From JANMOK01 sp031415055 (GTDB taxonomy: Bacteria > Pseudomonadota > Alphaproteobacteria > Rhodobacterales > Rhodobacteraceae): a stretch of 64,000 nucleotides of DNA. Numbering within the stretch: the first letter of the stretch is position 1; each line of letters starts with the position of its first letter. Made by a program: the position numbers and the translations under genes. The notes below the pieces were generated by a model. The model saw nothing but the letters and a program-made list of their open reading frames with translations. It did not search any database and was not told the DNA's origin. This document shows positions 50,889 through 59,687 of this stretch, piece after piece. The stretch spans positions 34,322-98,321 of the forward strand of contig JANOQZ010000004.1 of NCBI GenBank assembly GCA_031415055.1, in the 5' to 3' direction.

Positions 50889-50978
50889 GCGCGTAAAGCC
50901 CGGAATTGGTTTCGAGATGCCTGAATTTGACGGTCGGCCTGGCGACGGCGGAATCTGGACAATGTACCTTCAAACCCG

Positions 50979-52268
50979 TCATTTTCTTTCACCCTTGTTT
51001 TTTTCATAGGCGTCGCGGAAATCGGCACCGACTTCGCCGAGAAAGCGGTCTTCGGCGGAACGGGCGATCTGCTGATAACGCTCCTCATACAATTGCCAAA
51101 GTTTGGCGCGTTTACCACCAGCAAGCAATGTCTCAAGCGTCGATTTGTCCTTCATTTCGTCTTCAAGCGATTTTGGGTCAAACCGGTCAATCATGCGGCG
51201 CAGTGCGGCCTGCACTGCGTTCCAAGAATTGATATTGTGTTCGGCCAAGTCTCGAAAGGCTGCGTTAACAGCGGCATCTGGCGACATATATCCGGGATTT
51301 TTGTCGCGCACCAAGGCAGAAAGAATGTCTTCGATGGTAGCGAGGAATTTCAGCGGGTTCACTTCGGAATGGCCGATGATGGTTTGGGCGACACGGGCGT
51401 TTTGTTTTTCCTGCGCCCGATTGCGCAAAAGCTGCACCAATCCTTCGGCCAGCATGCGGTAGCGTGCGCCCAAGGCTTGCATTTGCGCCTGCGCATCACC
51501 GGTTTCAAAATCGGATGAATTCAGGCCCATCCCTTGGAAAAAAGCGTCGCGAAGCGCCGAGTACTCGGTGGGTTCCGGTGTTCGGGCGGGTTGCGTTTGC
51601 ACAGAGCCGGGCGGTGCAGCGCTGGATGCTGGGTCAAACGAAAAGACATCGGCTTGGACAGGTCGAGGTGTATTTTGCGGTTGCGATTCATTGCGGGCCG
51701 GCCGTGACGGCACTGGATCGAGGGTGAAGGGATCATAGCCAAGTGGCGTAACGGGGCGTTCGGGTGCAGCGGGCGTAATGCCTTGGCGCGACTTTTGCGG
51801 GGCATCGAAAGGATTTGGTAGGTCTGCTGGACGAACCTTCGCTTCTGGTGCCGGAGTGCGTACCGAGAAGAAGTCGTCGCCGCCAAAGCCGATTTGATTG
51901 GCGCGTTCCGCTGGGGGTGGAGCAATTGCTGCTGCTTCTGGCCGAGCAGTCGCGGCGGCAAGGTGCACACGCAAAACAAAATCACCAATTCGAAGACGAC
52001 TGCCCTCTTCCAGTGCTGCCGAATTCCCTGCACCAAGCGGCAAATTTGCGCCGTCAATGAACAATCCGCCCCGACTGGAATCGGTGACGTAGTACTGGTC
52101 ATTGTTGCCAGAGATGACGCAATGGAAACGCGAAACCAGCATGTCGGGGTCGTCCAATTGCCAATTCGCTTCGGCGCTGCGACCGATGGTAAGATCGCCG
52201 CTTTCGTGCTGAAACTCCTGCCGGGACTGCCGGTGCGGCGCATGTTCGAGGGTGAGGAGCAGGCTCAT
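50979..52268 (-). CDS. tagH: FHA-domain T6SS regulator TagH (Fha)
   Basis: A 429-residue protein. The N-terminal FHA domain (LTIGRSAEANWQLDDPDMLV, SRFHCVISGNNDQYYVTDSS, RGGLFIDG) carries the Ser/Arg/His residues that read phosphothreonine. A Pro-rich linker (about 120-235) follows, then the C-terminal TagH domain (FFQGMGLNSSDF, AEGLVQLLRNRAQEK, NPLKFLATIEDILSAL). It is the expected target of kinase PpkA, encoded at the head of the operon, and of the repressor TagF. It overlaps tssG by ATGA. Confidence 0.92.
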   Translation of the reverse strand: MSLLLTLEHAPHRQSRQEFQHESGDLTIGRSAEANWQLDDPDMLVSRFHCVISGNNDQYYVTDSSRGGLFIDGANLPLGAGNSAALEEGSRLRIGDFVLRVHLAAATARPEAAAIAPPPAERANQIGFGGDDFFSVRTPAPEAKVRPADLPNPFDAPQKSRQGITPAAPERPVTPLGYDPFTLDPVPSRPARNESQPQNTPRPVQADVFSFDPASSAAPPGSVQTQPARTPEPTEYSALRDAFFQGMGLNSSDFETGDAQAQMQALGARYRMLAEGLVQLLRNRAQEKQNARVAQTIIGHSEVNPLKFLATIEDILSALVRDKNPGYMSPDAAVNAAFRDLAEHNINSWNAVQAALRRMIDRFDPKSLEDEMKDKSTLETLLAGGKRAKLWQLYEERYQQIARSAEDRFLGEVGADFRDAYEKNKGERK

Positions 52269-53320
52269 GCCGCCCCACTTACCAGATTGGGGTTACGGCC
52301 GACAACGTGGCCAATGCGTAAATCGCCAGCGTCGTGCAGACGTTTTGGCGCTAACCAAGCTGAGCGCGACAACGCGCAGCCGCCAATGGTTGCCGCAGGA
52401 ATCTGATCCTTGCGCAGAAGAAGGCGAATGTCGGCGTCCATTTCGTGGCCATTGGCAGAAAGCAGCGCCTCTTTCAAAACCCGCAATTTTGCGCCACCGG
52501 GGGTGAATTCTTTGAATTGTGATAGATCGACAGGGCCAACTTGCAATTCGAATTTGTTTTGTCGTTGGAATGTGCGCTTGCCGATAGTCGAACTTGTGCC
52601 CAGTCGGGCATGGCTGCCGCCGATGCTGGATTGCAGTCGCGTTGGGATTGGAACCCAGTTGCCGATGAATTCGGCGAGCTTGATTTTCGCCCCCACTGTT
52701 GCTGAAAGGAAATTGGTCAGACGTTCGGGTCCGTGGACTTGATGTGCCAAGGCGGCGGCCTGTTGCATGCGCAGCGCATTGGCAGCAGTCGGTTTGGCTT
52801 TGTTGGTTTGGTCAGCGCCGCCAAGCGCGGATAGCATCGCGACGTAACGGCCGCCGTTTTTGCGTTGAATCTGGACCTCGGGCCGAGTGTCGGCCCAAGC
52901 GCGGTAAAACAGCGCCATGAAGCGGTGTTGCATCATGTCGCAGAAATCGACAAAGGTAGTGTCGCTGGTCGCGCCTTCTGAGTTGCCGGAAAACCAACGT
53001 TGCGACAACCGGTCTAGCGCCCATCGTGTGAGGTGCAGCGGCATTGGCCCTTCGGGGCCCAGCAGGCCCAGGTTCATCAGCCGCACTTTGGCGGGCAGAG
53101 TGTCGGAAGCAGGAACATAGGACGCCACGTCTTGAACGGCAAAACTCTGGCGGATTTGTTGGCCCAGTCGCGCCGGTTCACGCGCCGGTCCGCCGCCGCG
53201 TCCAAATACTTGTGTCTCGGTTTCAAGGCGGCGCAAAAGCTGGAAAAAGTCGATGCCAGCCATCGGCAATGTGTCGCTACCCTCTAGATCAGGCAGCGAT
53301 TGCCAGGCGTCGTTGGCCAT
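52265..53320 (-). CDS. tssG: T6SS baseplate protein TssG
   Basis: A 351-residue protein with the TssG pattern FFQLLRRLETE near the start, LGLLGPEGPMPLHLTRWALDR, FVDFCDMMQHRFMALFYRAW, and a tail with the family's RLLLRKDQIPAATIGG. It forms the baseplate wedge with TssE, TssF and TssK. ATG 53320 lies 37 nt inside tssF and has AAGAGGA upstream on the minus strand, supporting this start over the Met at residue 20. Confidence 0.93.
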   Translation of the reverse strand: MANDAWQSLPDLEGSDTLPMAGIDFFQLLRRLETETQVFGRGGGPAREPARLGQQIRQSFAVQDVASYVPASDTLPAKVRLMNLGLLGPEGPMPLHLTRWALDRLSQRWFSGNSEGATSDTTFVDFCDMMQHRFMALFYRAWADTRPEVQIQRKNGGRYVAMLSALGGADQTNKAKPTAANALRMQQAAALAHQVHGPERLTNFLSATVGAKIKLAEFIGNWVPIPTRLQSSIGGSHARLGTSSTIGKRTFQRQNKFELQVGPVDLSQFKEFTPGGAKLRVLKEALLSANGHEMDADIRLLLRKDQIPAATIGGCALSRSAWLAPKRLHDAGDLRIGHVVGRNPNLVSGAA

Positions 53321-55161
53321 GACCGATCCTCTTGTTTATGCGTCAGATGGGTCTTCGTACGTACAAAGGAATTGATGCCGGTGTAGCGAGCAAAAAGTTG
53401 ATCGAGCAGGGCAGGTAACAACAGCACGCTGTGACCGCTGAGGGTATTTTCGTCGATGTCGAGCGTTATTTCGGTGCCGCGAGCAAAACACATTGGGCCT
53501 GCATTATCGAGCCTTTCGATGACCGGGCGTGAGGCAACCCGCACAATGGCTCGGACATGACGGGCAAGCGCGGGGTCGCCGCGATCGGCATAGAGCGCCA
53601 GCATCGCTTGCAGGGGCTCGGCGGCGCTGTTTTGTTCGGCGAGCGACAGATAGTTTAGGGCCAGTTGGCTGGTCAAACGCCACGCCAGATCGTCAAGTCT
53701 GCTTTCGGCACCCATCGATTTTGGCAGCGCGGCTGGTAGCGACGGGCGCGGCGGTTTCATGGCAGCAAGCAGGACTACCTGCGAAACGGGGTCACCACTT
53801 TCCAGATTTAGCGCCGGATTGTCGTCAAGTATCGGCAGATCACGATTGGTGCAGAGGGCGCGGAATTCTACACGGGCGAGATTGCGGCTTTTGGTCGATC
53901 CTGCAGGACGCGAAATAGAAACAAATGTGTCGTCCCCGGTGTAGCTGGTGCGGGTTTGGCCTTCGCGACGCTCATCTTCGCCGGGGCGTCTGGGTTTTCT
54001 TTCGGCAGAATAAACCGTGCCAGTGCCGCGCGTTGGCAAAAAAGCAAACAGCGCCGGGATTTCCGCTTCGGCACCGTCGCTGTCGGCGTCTTCGGCTTTC
54101 TTGATTTGGTAAATTTCAAAGTCGCGGCTGCGGGTACGATCTGCATGGAGAATTTGTTGCGACTTGCGACCGTCAATTTCGATGACATCGCAGTCGCGTT
54201 CGAACAGATTTACCACCGGCGTGACAAAAAGCGCGAAGTCGGATGCGGCGATATCCGCCAATTCTGGACAGGGGCGTTGGAAAGTAACAACGACTTCTAA
54301 CATGTTGTTTTTGCACATCCGCACTGCCGGATTCAATCCGTCAAAACGCGCGTAGTGGAACCGTTCGGGCATTAAAAAATATTCGCGCAGCAGCCGATAA
54401 CCTTCAAATGTGGGGCGCGAACGCGGCAACAACGCTTCGTCGTCAAAAAGCCCCACCATTTTGGGACCATCAAGTGCGGACAGAGGGTTTTCTTTGCCCG
54501 CCATGCGTGCCCAAGATGCGGAGGCTGCTCCGAAAAGTGCGTCAAATACTGCAGGCGCACGGGCTTTGCCGCCGAAATAGACGTCGAGTCGGTCAAGTGA
54601 AAGATCAGCAAGTGAGCCGGGACCGTCAAGTTTGATTACAATGCGCAGTGCGGATTCGGCGGATTGAAGTGCAGCTCCGGCGATACCAGCTGCAGCCAAA
54701 GCGCCACGATCCTGCAAATAGGCAACTTCGGCAATTTGGATCGGCCAAAGCGTTACATCTTGCGAGGTCGTATAGGTCGCGCGAGTCGAAAGCCCTTCGC
54801 GCAGGCCACTAACCAACCGTGAGCCGTGCCGAACCAAATGCCCCTCCGGCATGGCCAAAACCTGCGGCCCAGGCTTGAGCGTGACCATCGACATGGCCGG
54901 CGCGGGACCGACCAAATCCGGGTAGAGCGCCTCAAGCGTGTTGCGGGCAAAGCGGGAACCTTCGGCATCGACTTTCAGCCGTGTTCGCGCAGCGAGGAAT
55001 GCGACACCTTCGAGCAATCGTTCGACATAGGGATCGGGACAGGGCACCGTATCGAGCGCCAGATTGCGGGCAACAGCCGGATGCATGGCCGCAAATTCCT
55101 GTGCCATCTCCCGAATATGGGCCAATTCGTCGTCGTAATATTCCAGAAACGCCCGATCCAT
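53284..55161 (-). CDS. tssF: T6SS baseplate protein TssF
   Basis: A 625-residue protein with the typical start FLEYYDDELAHIREMAQEFA, DPYVERLLEGVAFLAARTRLK, and mid-region DVIEIDGRKSQQILHADRTR. It is the main wedge component of the baseplate, together with TssG and TssE. Its ATG shares a base with the tssE stop (TGATG), and its 3' end overlaps tssG by 37 nt, which is unusually long and implies tight coupling. Confidence 0.94.
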   Translation of the reverse strand: MDRAFLEYYDDELAHIREMAQEFAAMHPAVARNLALDTVPCPDPYVERLLEGVAFLAARTRLKVDAEGSRFARNTLEALYPDLVGPAPAMSMVTLKPGPQVLAMPEGHLVRHGSRLVSGLREGLSTRATYTTSQDVTLWPIQIAEVAYLQDRGALAAAGIAGAALQSAESALRIVIKLDGPGSLADLSLDRLDVYFGGKARAPAVFDALFGAASASWARMAGKENPLSALDGPKMVGLFDDEALLPRSRPTFEGYRLLREYFLMPERFHYARFDGLNPAVRMCKNNMLEVVVTFQRPCPELADIAASDFALFVTPVVNLFERDCDVIEIDGRKSQQILHADRTRSRDFEIYQIKKAEDADSDGAEAEIPALFAFLPTRGTGTVYSAERKPRRPGEDERREGQTRTSYTGDDTFVSISRPAGSTKSRNLARVEFRALCTNRDLPILDDNPALNLESGDPVSQVVLLAAMKPPRPSLPAALPKSMGAESRLDDLAWRLTSQLALNYLSLAEQNSAAEPLQAMLALYADRGDPALARHVRAIVRVASRPVIERLDNAGPMCFARGTEITLDIDENTLSGHSVLLLPALLDQLFARYTGINSFVRTKTHLTHKQEDRSWPTTPGNRCLI

Positions 55162-55877
55162 CAGGTATCCTCGGCGCTGGTTACCGCGCGGCCATTGTCG
55201 AGATCGATCATCGTGCGCAGACGCATTCTTTCCGGTGCGGGCGACATGATCAACAAGGCGTCAATGTCGATGCGCAACCCGGTCTTTTCATCGGTCTTGA
55301 TAATGACATTGATGGAGCTTTTGCGCAATCTTGGTTCAAAGACGCCGATGATGTCTTTGATTTCGCGCGACAATGCATCTTTGTCAAAATCGCGGACCGA
55401 GCGACCGGAAAACGACGGCACGCCAAAATTAACCACCGAGCGACGCACATGTTCGAAACCATCTAACGACGGCGGTGTGTCGGGTGCCATTTCATATTCC
55501 CGGTCGGAAAGCATGTAATTCGATTCGAACCGTTCGGTGTTGAAAAGTACTTCAATGTCGCGGCGGACAGCTTCTTTGAGCACATCCGAGGAGACAACAA
55601 TCGTGCGGGCTTCCAGTTGATCACGACGGGCTTCCTGTCGCTTGAGGCGTTGGAATCTTTCCTTTTGATCCGCATTCAATTCAGCGAGCACGTGCGGGGC
55701 ACCGCCACTTGCGTCATCGAAAGCCTGTATTTGTTCCGCGCCTAATTCTTTCAGCAGGGAATTGCGCAGCCCTTCGATTTCTGAGGCAACACCGGGCAGA
55801 TCATCTTGCAGGCGATCCCACAGCGACGGTTGCACCGCCTCTCGGGTCGCCCGCAAATTACTTCCGGTTTGTGACAT
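55161..55877 (-). CDS. tssE: T6SS baseplate protein TssE with internal extension
   Basis: A 238-residue gp25-like protein; ordinary TssE has about 140-170 residues. The N-terminal SLWDRLQDDLP is followed by an extra stretch of about 70-80 residues (through FQRLKRQEARRDQLEARTIV, predicted helical and charged) before the conserved gp25 part (VRRDIEVLFNTERF, SVVNFGVPSFSG, FEPRLRKSSINVII). TssE connects sheath and baseplate. The frame is intact. The extension may be a subclass feature; I cannot judge how common it is without a search. Confidence 0.87.
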   Translation of the reverse strand: MSQTGSNLRATREAVQPSLWDRLQDDLPGVASEIEGLRNSLLKELGAEQIQAFDDASGGAPHVLAELNADQKERFQRLKRQEARRDQLEARTIVVSSDVLKEAVRRDIEVLFNTERFESNYMLSDREYEMAPDTPPSLDGFEHVRRSVVNFGVPSFSGRSVRDFDKDALSREIKDIIGVFEPRLRKSSINVIIKTDEKTGLRIDIDALLIMSPAPERMRLRTMIDLDNGRAVTSAEDT

Positions 55878-55902
55878 GAGCCAAGTTACACCTTTTCAGC
55901 GA

Positions 55903-56352
55903 TCACACACCGATATGCACGTCCATCACCGTCTCGAAGCTGCCGTCGTAGGTGAAGGTAATTTCTTTGTAGGCAAAGGCCACCACTTCTTCCAGCAGGT
56001 TAGCTTCCGTGAGACTGACGTTGACTTTGTATTCAACGACCGAGGCATCGGTCATTTTGACTACCAGATAATCCGAAGTCGCGCCGTCAATCGTGCGTCG
56101 GGCTGAAAACAACACTTCACCAAGCATCTTGTTCTGGAAAATCGCCTGTTTCAGAAACGGCGAGGCCTGATCGTAGTTCTTTTGGAATTTGATCATGCCC
56201 AGAACCACGCGCCCGCTTCGGCTGAGTGTGTTAGGGTCGTGCGGCCCGGCCATTTCGAATTCCATGCCGTGGATTTCGATTTCACCATCATGGCCATCGC
56301 GGATACTTGCGCCGGGGATATCGCCAATTTTCAGAAACCCGTCGATCTTCAT
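55903..56352 (-). CDS. hcp: T6SS inner tube protein Hcp
   Basis: A 149-residue secreted ring protein with FLKIGDIPGASIRDGHDGEI at the start, a central SRSGRVVLGMIKFQKNYDQAS and a C-terminal AYKEITFTYDG. Hexamers stack into the tube pushed out with VgrG. No toxin extension is present. It lies 27 nt after tssC, a usual place. Confidence 0.93.
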   Translation of the reverse strand: MKIDGFLKIGDIPGASIRDGHDGEIEIHGMEFEMAGPHDPNTLSRSGRVVLGMIKFQKNYDQASPFLKQAIFQNKMLGEVLFSARRTIDGATSDYLVVKMTDASVVEYKVNVSLTEANLLEEVVAFAYKEITFTYDGSFETVMDVHIGV

Positions 56353-56379
56353 AGGAATGCTCCTTTGCTTTGAAAAAGG

Positions 56380-57888
56380 TTACGATTTTACAGAAGGCAA
56401 TTCAGAAACAAGCCGAAGCGAGGCGTTGATCCCCTCAAGTTGATAGTGGGGCCGCAAATAGAACCGCGCTGCATAATAGCCAGGTCGCCCTTCGACCGAG
56501 TCGACCTGCACTTCTGCGGCCGCAAGCGGACGTTTTGCGCGGGCTTTGTCATCGGCAAAGGCGGGATTGGCCAAGACATAGCGATTGATCCATTCGGTCA
56601 GCCAAGTTTGCATGTCGCCGCGTTCTTTGAACGAGCCAACTTTGTCGCGGGCAATCGCCTTGAGGTAATGGGCAAACCGCGAGACCGGGAACAAATATGG
56701 CAGGTTGGCCGAGAGACGTTCGTTTGCCTGTGCATCGGGGTCAACCAATCGACCTGCGCGCGTTTCGTCATCTTGCAGCGAATGCGCCCCGATAAAGGCT
56801 GCGACGTCGGTATTCTTGCGGTGCAGAATTGGCATTAGGCCCAATTTTGCCAATTCAGCCTCGCGTCGGTCGTCAATGGCAATTTCGGTTGGACATTTCA
56901 TCGCCACCGAACCATCGTCGGTCGGGAAGGAATGGACCGGCAAGTTGATAACGGTGCCACCGGATTCGACGCCGCGGATTTGCGTGCCCCAGCCGTAAAG
57001 TTTGTGGCTGCGGTTGATGTTAACGCCCATCGGGAATGCGGCATTCATCCAGACATATTTTTCGTGGTCACCGGCGATTTCCTCTTCAAAGGAGAAACCT
57101 TTGACCGGAACCGTATCTGCCCCATAGGGAAGCCGTGCCAAAACGCGCGGCATCGTCAGGCCGATATAACGCGCATCTTCGCTTTCACGCAGGCTTTGCC
57201 ACGACGCATAGCTGGGCGAGGATACGATCTGCTGCAAATCCTGCGGGTTGGGCAGTTCTTGCCACGAATCCATACGGAATACTTTGGGCGAAGCTGCGGC
57301 GATGAACGGCGCATGCGCCGAAGCACAAATGCCCGACATGGACCGCAAAATACCGACATCGCGTGGATGGTTGGAGAATTCATATCCGCCAACGATTGCG
57401 CCAAAGGGTGCACCGCCGAACATCGAATATTCATCGGTATAAAGTTTCCGGAAGATTGGCGACTGGTCCCACATTTGGCCTTCGTAATCTTCCAAGGTGT
57501 CGGCCAGTTCGTCCTTGGAAATGTTCATCACCCGGATTTTCAATTTCTGGTCAGTCTCGGTGTTGTTGACCAGATAATGCAGGCCGCGCCACGACCCTTC
57601 GATGGTGCGGACCTCTTCGCAATGGGCAATTTCGTTGACCTGTTCGGTCAACATTTTGTCGATACCGGCAATCAGCGATTTGATCGATTTGACGGCATTT
57701 CCTGATATCGCTGCCGTGCCGCTGCGCGCCTGCGCGGCAAGCGCCAGATTGCGCACCAGACTTTGCAATTTGTCGCTGTCGTCTTTTTTGACGCGAAAAT
57801 CTTTTTCCAACAAGGCGCTGAACTCGCCCAGATCGATTGCCTCGGCTTCGGCGGCTTTGCCAGCTACCTGTTTTTCTGTTTCAGCCAT
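56380..57888 (-). CDS. tssC: T6SS sheath large subunit TssC
   Basis: A 502-residue protein with conserved SWRGLHYLVNNTETDQKLKI, YEFSNHPRDVGILRSMSGIC, AHAPFIAAASP, and the C-terminal RPHYQLEGINASLRLVSELP. With TssB it forms the contractile sheath. Length and order (tssB-tssC-hcp) are standard. It follows tssB after 5 nt. Confidence 0.95.
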   Translation of the reverse strand: MAETEKQVAGKAAEAEAIDLGEFSALLEKDFRVKKDDSDKLQSLVRNLALAAQARSGTAAISGNAVKSIKSLIAGIDKMLTEQVNEIAHCEEVRTIEGSWRGLHYLVNNTETDQKLKIRVMNISKDELADTLEDYEGQMWDQSPIFRKLYTDEYSMFGGAPFGAIVGGYEFSNHPRDVGILRSMSGICASAHAPFIAAASPKVFRMDSWQELPNPQDLQQIVSSPSYASWQSLRESEDARYIGLTMPRVLARLPYGADTVPVKGFSFEEEIAGDHEKYVWMNAAFPMGVNINRSHKLYGWGTQIRGVESGGTVINLPVHSFPTDDGSVAMKCPTEIAIDDRREAELAKLGLMPILHRKNTDVAAFIGAHSLQDDETRAGRLVDPDAQANERLSANLPYLFPVSRFAHYLKAIARDKVGSFKERGDMQTWLTEWINRYVLANPAFADDKARAKRPLAAAEVQVDSVEGRPGYYAARFYLRPHYQLEGINASLRLVSELPSVKS

Positions 57889-57893
57889 TTGTC

Positions 57894-58433
57894 TTATTCC
57901 CCTTCTTTGCCGGGTTCGGCCTTCATGGCCTCGTCAGAGATTTGTTGCAGCAGTGGTTCATTGGCGAGAAGTTGGGAGATGCGCTTTTCGGCATCGACCC
58001 GGCCATCCATGAAACCGAGCAATTCTTCCAGTTGGCGGCGCATTTTTAGTATCTCGGCCAAAGCCGGAACCTGTTCGGCAACTTTATCCGGGGCAAAGTC
58101 GCCCATGTTCTTGAAGGACAGGTCAACGAAAAGTTCTTCGTCTCTTTCTTCACCGGCCTTGCCAGGGAGGGTGTTTTTGACCCGCGCTTTTACGCGAGGC
58201 GAAAGGGCTTCCATGAATTTGTTGAAGCGCCCCGCATCGGTTTCGACAAAATTGCGGTCGCCGACCGATTTTTGCGCTTCGGCGGTTTCGCTGTCGCCCG
58301 CCAGATCGGCCATCACCCCCATGACGAAGGGCAATTCTATCGTCGTTGGGCTGCCATAATGTTCAACGTCATAGGCAATTTGCACGCGTGGTGCCCGATT
58401 GCGTTCGATAACTTTTGCTTTGCTTTCAGCCAT
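57894..58433 (-). CDS. tssB: T6SS sheath small subunit TssB
   Basis: A 179-residue protein with RAPRVQIAYDVEHYGSPTTI, ELPFVMGVMADLAGDSE and LFVDLSFKNMGDFAPDKVAE, the TssB signature. It pairs with TssC in the sheath and its C-terminal helix is recognised by ClpV (tssH, divergent at the right edge). Short 24-nt spacing to tssA. Confidence 0.95.
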   Translation of the reverse strand: MAESKAKVIERNRAPRVQIAYDVEHYGSPTTIELPFVMGVMADLAGDSETAEAQKSVGDRNFVETDAGRFNKFMEALSPRVKARVKNTLPGKAGEERDEELFVDLSFKNMGDFAPDKVAEQVPALAEILKMRRQLEELLGFMDGRVDAEKRISQLLANEPLLQQISDEAMKAEPGKEGE

Positions 58434-58457
58434 GTCGCCAACCCCTTCTGGTCAGTC

Positions 58458-59600
58458 TTATTTACTTTGTTCGGCCACCCCGGCCACCGACTTGAATTCT
58501 TTAAGCCCGCTTGGGGCCATTTCTTGCATCAATTCCAAAAAATCCATCGGCACCATCCGCCGCATTCGGCGCGCAAGGTGCGGTATCGGACTGGACGGTT
58601 CGGTGCGGTCATAGAAATCAATGATAAGATCCAGCAGCTTTTCCACATCGCCGCGTGAATTGAGCCGTTCAGGTATTGCCGCCCCTCCTGATGGTTGTGG
58701 TGTGGAAGCTAACGCAACGGAAGCCGTCTGCGAAGTGACATTTGTCACCGGGGGCGAAATGGTTTGCGGCGCTTGGGTGTCGACCGGGGCAAAAGTCGCT
58801 TGTAAGGTTGATTTCACGCGCGTCAAAAAGCGCGACAGGGATGGCAAGACCAAAACGCTGCCGTCACCACCCAGTTTGAGTCCAAGAATACTTTCGAGAT
58901 TATCAAGCGCAGTGACGGCATCAGCGGCAGTTTTGCGGAGCGTTTCCATGTCGGCTGGCGCTTCGTCGTTAAAGGCTTTGCAAGACTGTTTAACGCGGTG
59001 AATCAGCGATTCATGGCTGGCAGTTAGGGCGGTTTTTTCTTTGTCGTTCAATCCAGATGCCGCTTCGCGCAACATTGTCGCCGAGTCCAGCATCGCCATT
59101 TCCAAATCATGCCCTGTCACCGGACTTAACCCGCGAGGGGTAAAGAACGCGGTTCCCGCAATGTCGTTGAGCAATCCGTCGCTTTCGTTTTGCAGTTGCG
59201 CCAAAGCATTGAGACGGCGCAAGGCGGCGTCACGCGGCGAACTGGATGCCCGCAATTCGGGGTGCATGGTTTCCCAATAAGATTCGGCAGAGGCGGCGAT
59301 AAGGTTAAACCCGGCACTGAGGCCATTAAAACCATCGTCATTGGCAAGTGCGCGAGTGACCATAACCAAAAGGCGCAGGTCACGCCCAGTTTTGCTGAGT
59401 TCCCCGGCCATCGCCAAAATATTGGACCAATCGATGGGGACCGGTGTCTGCGCGACGGCGTTGTTTTTGTCGTCGCGCGAAATTTCGATTTTCGGCAACA
59501 TCAGTCGTTCAATTTCGTGAAATTTCAAATCGTTGCGCAGGTCGACGCCGGAGGGGTTGTTACCTTCTATCGGGGTTAACCAAGGCTGCGGGTCGAACAA
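58458..59600 (-). CDS. tssA: T6SS cap/assembly protein TssA (ImpA-related N-terminal domain)
   Basis: A 380-residue protein. The ImpA N-terminal domain carries GNNPSGVDLRNDLKFHEIER and LRLLVMVTRALANDDGFNGL; a variable linker rich in Thr/Ser/Gln lies at about 275-325; a short C-terminal helical domain reads VEKLLDLIIDFYDRTEPSSP then PMDFLELMQEMAP. The start is TTG 59600, with AGGTAG about 9 nt upstream; no ATG is available before the conserved part. It coordinates tube and sheath assembly. Confidence 0.9.
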   Translation of the reverse strand: MFDPQPWLTPIEGNNPSGVDLRNDLKFHEIERLMLPKIEISRDDKNNAVAQTPVPIDWSNILAMAGELSKTGRDLRLLVMVTRALANDDGFNGLSAGFNLIAASAESYWETMHPELRASSSPRDAALRRLNALAQLQNESDGLLNDIAGTAFFTPRGLSPVTGHDLEMAMLDSATMLREAASGLNDKEKTALTASHESLIHRVKQSCKAFNDEAPADMETLRKTAADAVTALDNLESILGLKLGGDGSVLVLPSLSRFLTRVKSTLQATFAPVDTQAPQTISPPVTNVTSQTASVALASTPQPSGGAAIPERLNSRGDVEKLLDLIIDFYDRTEPSSPIPHLARRMRRMVPMDFLELMQEMAPSGLKEFKSVAGVAEQSK

Positions 59601-59687
59601 GGCGGCGGCTACCTGTTGGTGCGTGACGTTTTGCCGGCAACTTAGCCACGTTTGAATGAATCGCGCAAGTTTTGCTTGATCATTCGG

